Made by a program: the position numbers and the translations under genes. Positions 62,582 through 64,000 of a stretch of 64,000 nt of DNA are shown here, one piece after another. Numbering within the stretch: the first letter of the stretch is position 1; every line of letters begins with the position of its first letter. The notes below the pieces were generated by a model. That model did not search any database. It had not been told where the DNA came from and saw only the letters and a list, made by a program, of their open reading frames with translations. The stretch is from positions 1 to 64,000 of the forward strand of contig JAWKNZ010000010.1 of assembly GCA_041391425.1 (NCBI GenBank), given 5' to 3'. The stretch comes from JAWKNZ01 sp041391425 (GTDB lineage Bacteria > Bdellovibrionota_B > Oligoflexia > Oligoflexales > JAWKNZ01).

Positions 62582-63418
62582 GCTAATTGCTACCGATTCA
62601 TCTCTGGCATAGAGAAAACGTAAAAACGACGGTTTCTACTGTTGGTGCGCCCCAAGATATTTGAATCGGAATCAAAGCTCTTGCGTATTTAGAAAGGCCA
62701 GGAAAGCTGTTGCTTGATCTAGAGAGTAGTCGTAAGAATTCTTCTGAATTGATAAAACCGTCTTTGTCAAAATCTAAGTCCTTATCATCGATCGAGGGAA
62801 TTCATATCGTATTTTGCTTCATACCAGTTAGCAATCCCGTCATTATCCATATCTTTATCGCCGTCACTTACGGAAAGATCAGGAGAAAGATCGGCGTATT
62901 TACTGGTATTTGATGTTGTTTGAAGGGTCATAGCCAAGGGCAACCTCAGCCGCATTACCGAGTCCATCGCCATCACTATCTTCATCGCCGTCAACGACCC
63001 CATCACCATCTGAGTCAGGGTTATTGGGACCGGAGCCGAGGTCTATCTCTTCTAAGTCGCTTAATCCATCTTGGTCACTGTCGATGGTAGGGGAATAATT
63101 TCTTTCCCCAAATCAGCACCAAAATCCACCTACCTGACGTTTGATTGCCTTTGCCATCGCAGGAGTAACAAAACAGTACTGTTAGTAAAAAGATAAAATA
63201 TTTAATTTTGAATAGCTGCATGCCGATTTCCCCCATTTGCAGAGCAGAAATTTTTTATGAGTCCTATTTCTACTCCCTCTGAGCTTCTATCTATTTAGAA
63301 AGCTTCTCCACTATTTGCTCTTTAATGCTCTCTAATGGTTCTATTTTTTTAAAACTGTTCATGTTGCTATGACCTTTGCACTATTGAACATCCTCTAATC
63401 ACAACTAGTTGCGTATAA

Positions 63419-64000
63419 AAAATCCCAGCGTTAATCCTTCAAATAAGCTGCGCACGACAAGATAGCTTGTGGCATCTTCTACTTTTTCAGCGCGGTAAAG
63501 CTGATGTAAATAACTTATAAGAATGCCATTTGCGCTGATTTTTGTGTGAATCCATACCCCAAACCGGCAGTGTATCTGTTACCAAAGTTTCTCGATCTCT
63601 CTTCGAAGGTTGTCAGGTCAGGTAGTATAAGTTTTCTAAAGAGCCCACTAGGCTGTGGGTTGCGTTAAAGTTATAAATATTTCCACTGGCTTTTAGCCCC
63701 ATTGTGAAAGCGGTGTTTTTATCCATAAAGGCTGGCGGTGCATCGCTAGCATTTTTACTCCCTGCTTGAGCAGCTTGGTAGTATCCCAGCATTGGTGTTA
63801 CCCAGGCTAAATTAGGATGGCGGTAATAAAGATTAATATAGGTTTCTTTTCTATTTTCCAAGTATTTGAGTTCAGAGGCAGCTATTTGCCGGTAGCCAAT
63901 GGATAGCCCATAGGCTAGATAATCGCAGGAAAAATGCACCTGACTGCCGGTTAGAGGAGTATCTTTTACTTCTTTTTCCAGGCCGCTTGATTCCTCTTTG
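63419..64000 (-). pseudogene. Outer-membrane beta-barrel gene, frameshifted and cut by the window edge
   Basis: The frame 63613-63939 reads as barrel strands (LSIGYRQIAASELKYL; ETYINLYYRHPNLAWVTPML). After a frame change near 63620 it goes on with TTFEERSRNFGNRYTAGLGY, and after a second near 63530 with ISYLHQLYRAEKVEDATSYL, ending GLTLGFFIRN at 63419. The 5' part lies beyond 64000. It seems to be in one transcription unit with the decayed lipoprotein genes to its left, and has decayed with them. Confidence 0.55.

Larger units (their letters stand above)
59323..63221 (-). pseudogene. Second tandem lipoprotein gene, heavily frameshifted, with TSP3/EF-hand repeats
   Basis: ATG 63221 starts FKIKYFIFLLTVLFCYSCDG, a lipoprotein signal. 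Successive frames then give DSDQDGLSDLEEIDLGSG and DSDGDGVVDGDEDSDGDG (calcium-binding thrombospondin type 3 repeats), DGDKDMDNDGIANWYEAKYD, the EF-hand-like DFDKDGFINSEEF, a spacer (62171-62581), the 779-residue frame (60019-62358), then 59459-60022 and the last 79-residue frame. Switch points lie near 63100, 62930, 62795, 62620, 62220, 60115 and 59490. Each junction restores sensible text, for example YHNP to ATAQSSRTAADYFDSS near 60115. It is a decayed paralogue of the gene at 57.2-59.3 kb with an added repeat region. Confidence 0.7.

Noticed and set aside
1..64000. CRISPR array, prophage or insertion sequence with transposase
   Set aside because: No regularly spaced direct repeats, no phage structural genes and no DDE or HUH transposase seen. 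The only recombinase is the small serine recombinase at 55.7 kb.

Overview
The window is an AT-rich stretch of a Gram-negative bacterial chromosome. It carries ordinary housekeeping genes (tyrA, a kamA-type radical SAM gene, maf, nth, pepA, pdxH, fabF, pdhABC, a type III glutamine synthetase, msrA) mixed with very many secreted lipoproteins, outer-membrane beta-barrels and decayed genes. The lipoprotein load, the Ig-like and thrombospondin-type-3 repeat proteins, the CheA-like kinase without a CheW domain, the DUF2089/SHOCT-like pair and the HNH-type N-terminus fit a Bdellovibrionota/Oligoflexia-like bacterium best. Maf and the E1 alpha/beta/E2 layout also recall alphaproteobacteria, so the assignment is an inference. 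I see no prophage, CRISPR array, rRNA gene or IS transposase; one tRNA-Arg(CCT) is present.

Layout. 0.4-1.0 kb: a chimeric broken gene (HNH-type N-terminus joined to the C-terminus of an LCMT-type methyltransferase). 1.2-9.7 kb: housekeeping genes. 9.7-11.8 kb: a CheA-like sensor kinase bracketed by two inverted copies of a 119-bp mobile element. 11.9-14.3 kb: truncated hemoglobin and fabF. 14.4-16.2 kb: small degenerate genes, then DUF2089 and a frameshifted SHOCT-like gene. 16.6-22 kb: pyruvate dehydrogenase E1 alpha, E1 beta and E2, then XdhC and a MocA-like nucleotidyltransferase. 22.3-26.5 kb: a zinc-uptake locus (His-rich small protein, frameshifted lipoprotein, porin-like barrel, ZnuA, ZnuB, no ATPase). 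26.6-29.6 kb: an M14 carboxypeptidase, then an accessory island with an LRR fragment, BrnT/BrnA, repeats and the tRNA. 29.7-35.2 kb: an NlpC/CHAP-like lipoprotein, an ArsJ-like MFS protein and GlnN. 35.4-41 kb: lipoproteins and small barrels. 41.5-43.6 kb: an FAD oxidoreductase overlapping an aldo/keto reductase. 43.6-55.6 kb: a divergent block of six unrecognised, mostly very large lipoproteins. 55.7-57 kb: a serine recombinase directly behind msrA. 57.2-64 kb: two tandem paralogous lipoprotein genes and a beta-barrel gene, all broken by frameshifts.

Three families of short transposase-less inverted-repeat elements are scattered through the window. Family A (119-163 bp, ends GTAACTATTCAGCGTAT) has three copies, each with a perfect 8-bp target duplication. 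Family B (ends TAGGGCGTGTTGACGTTTCA, TA target) and family C (ends AATATTAAGGGGAGC) have three and two copies, plus a possible end remnant of C. In two cases the insertion lies inside a TAA stop codon and turns it into TAG, so the protein is unchanged. A family C copy also sits at a stop codon.

The best candidate for an undescribed system is the 43.6-55.6 kb block. Two of its proteins share an N-terminal region, and two share an HDxT...YGH motif in otherwise different C-terminal parts. That is the architecture of polymorphic secreted proteins, but I recognise no known family and can assign no function.
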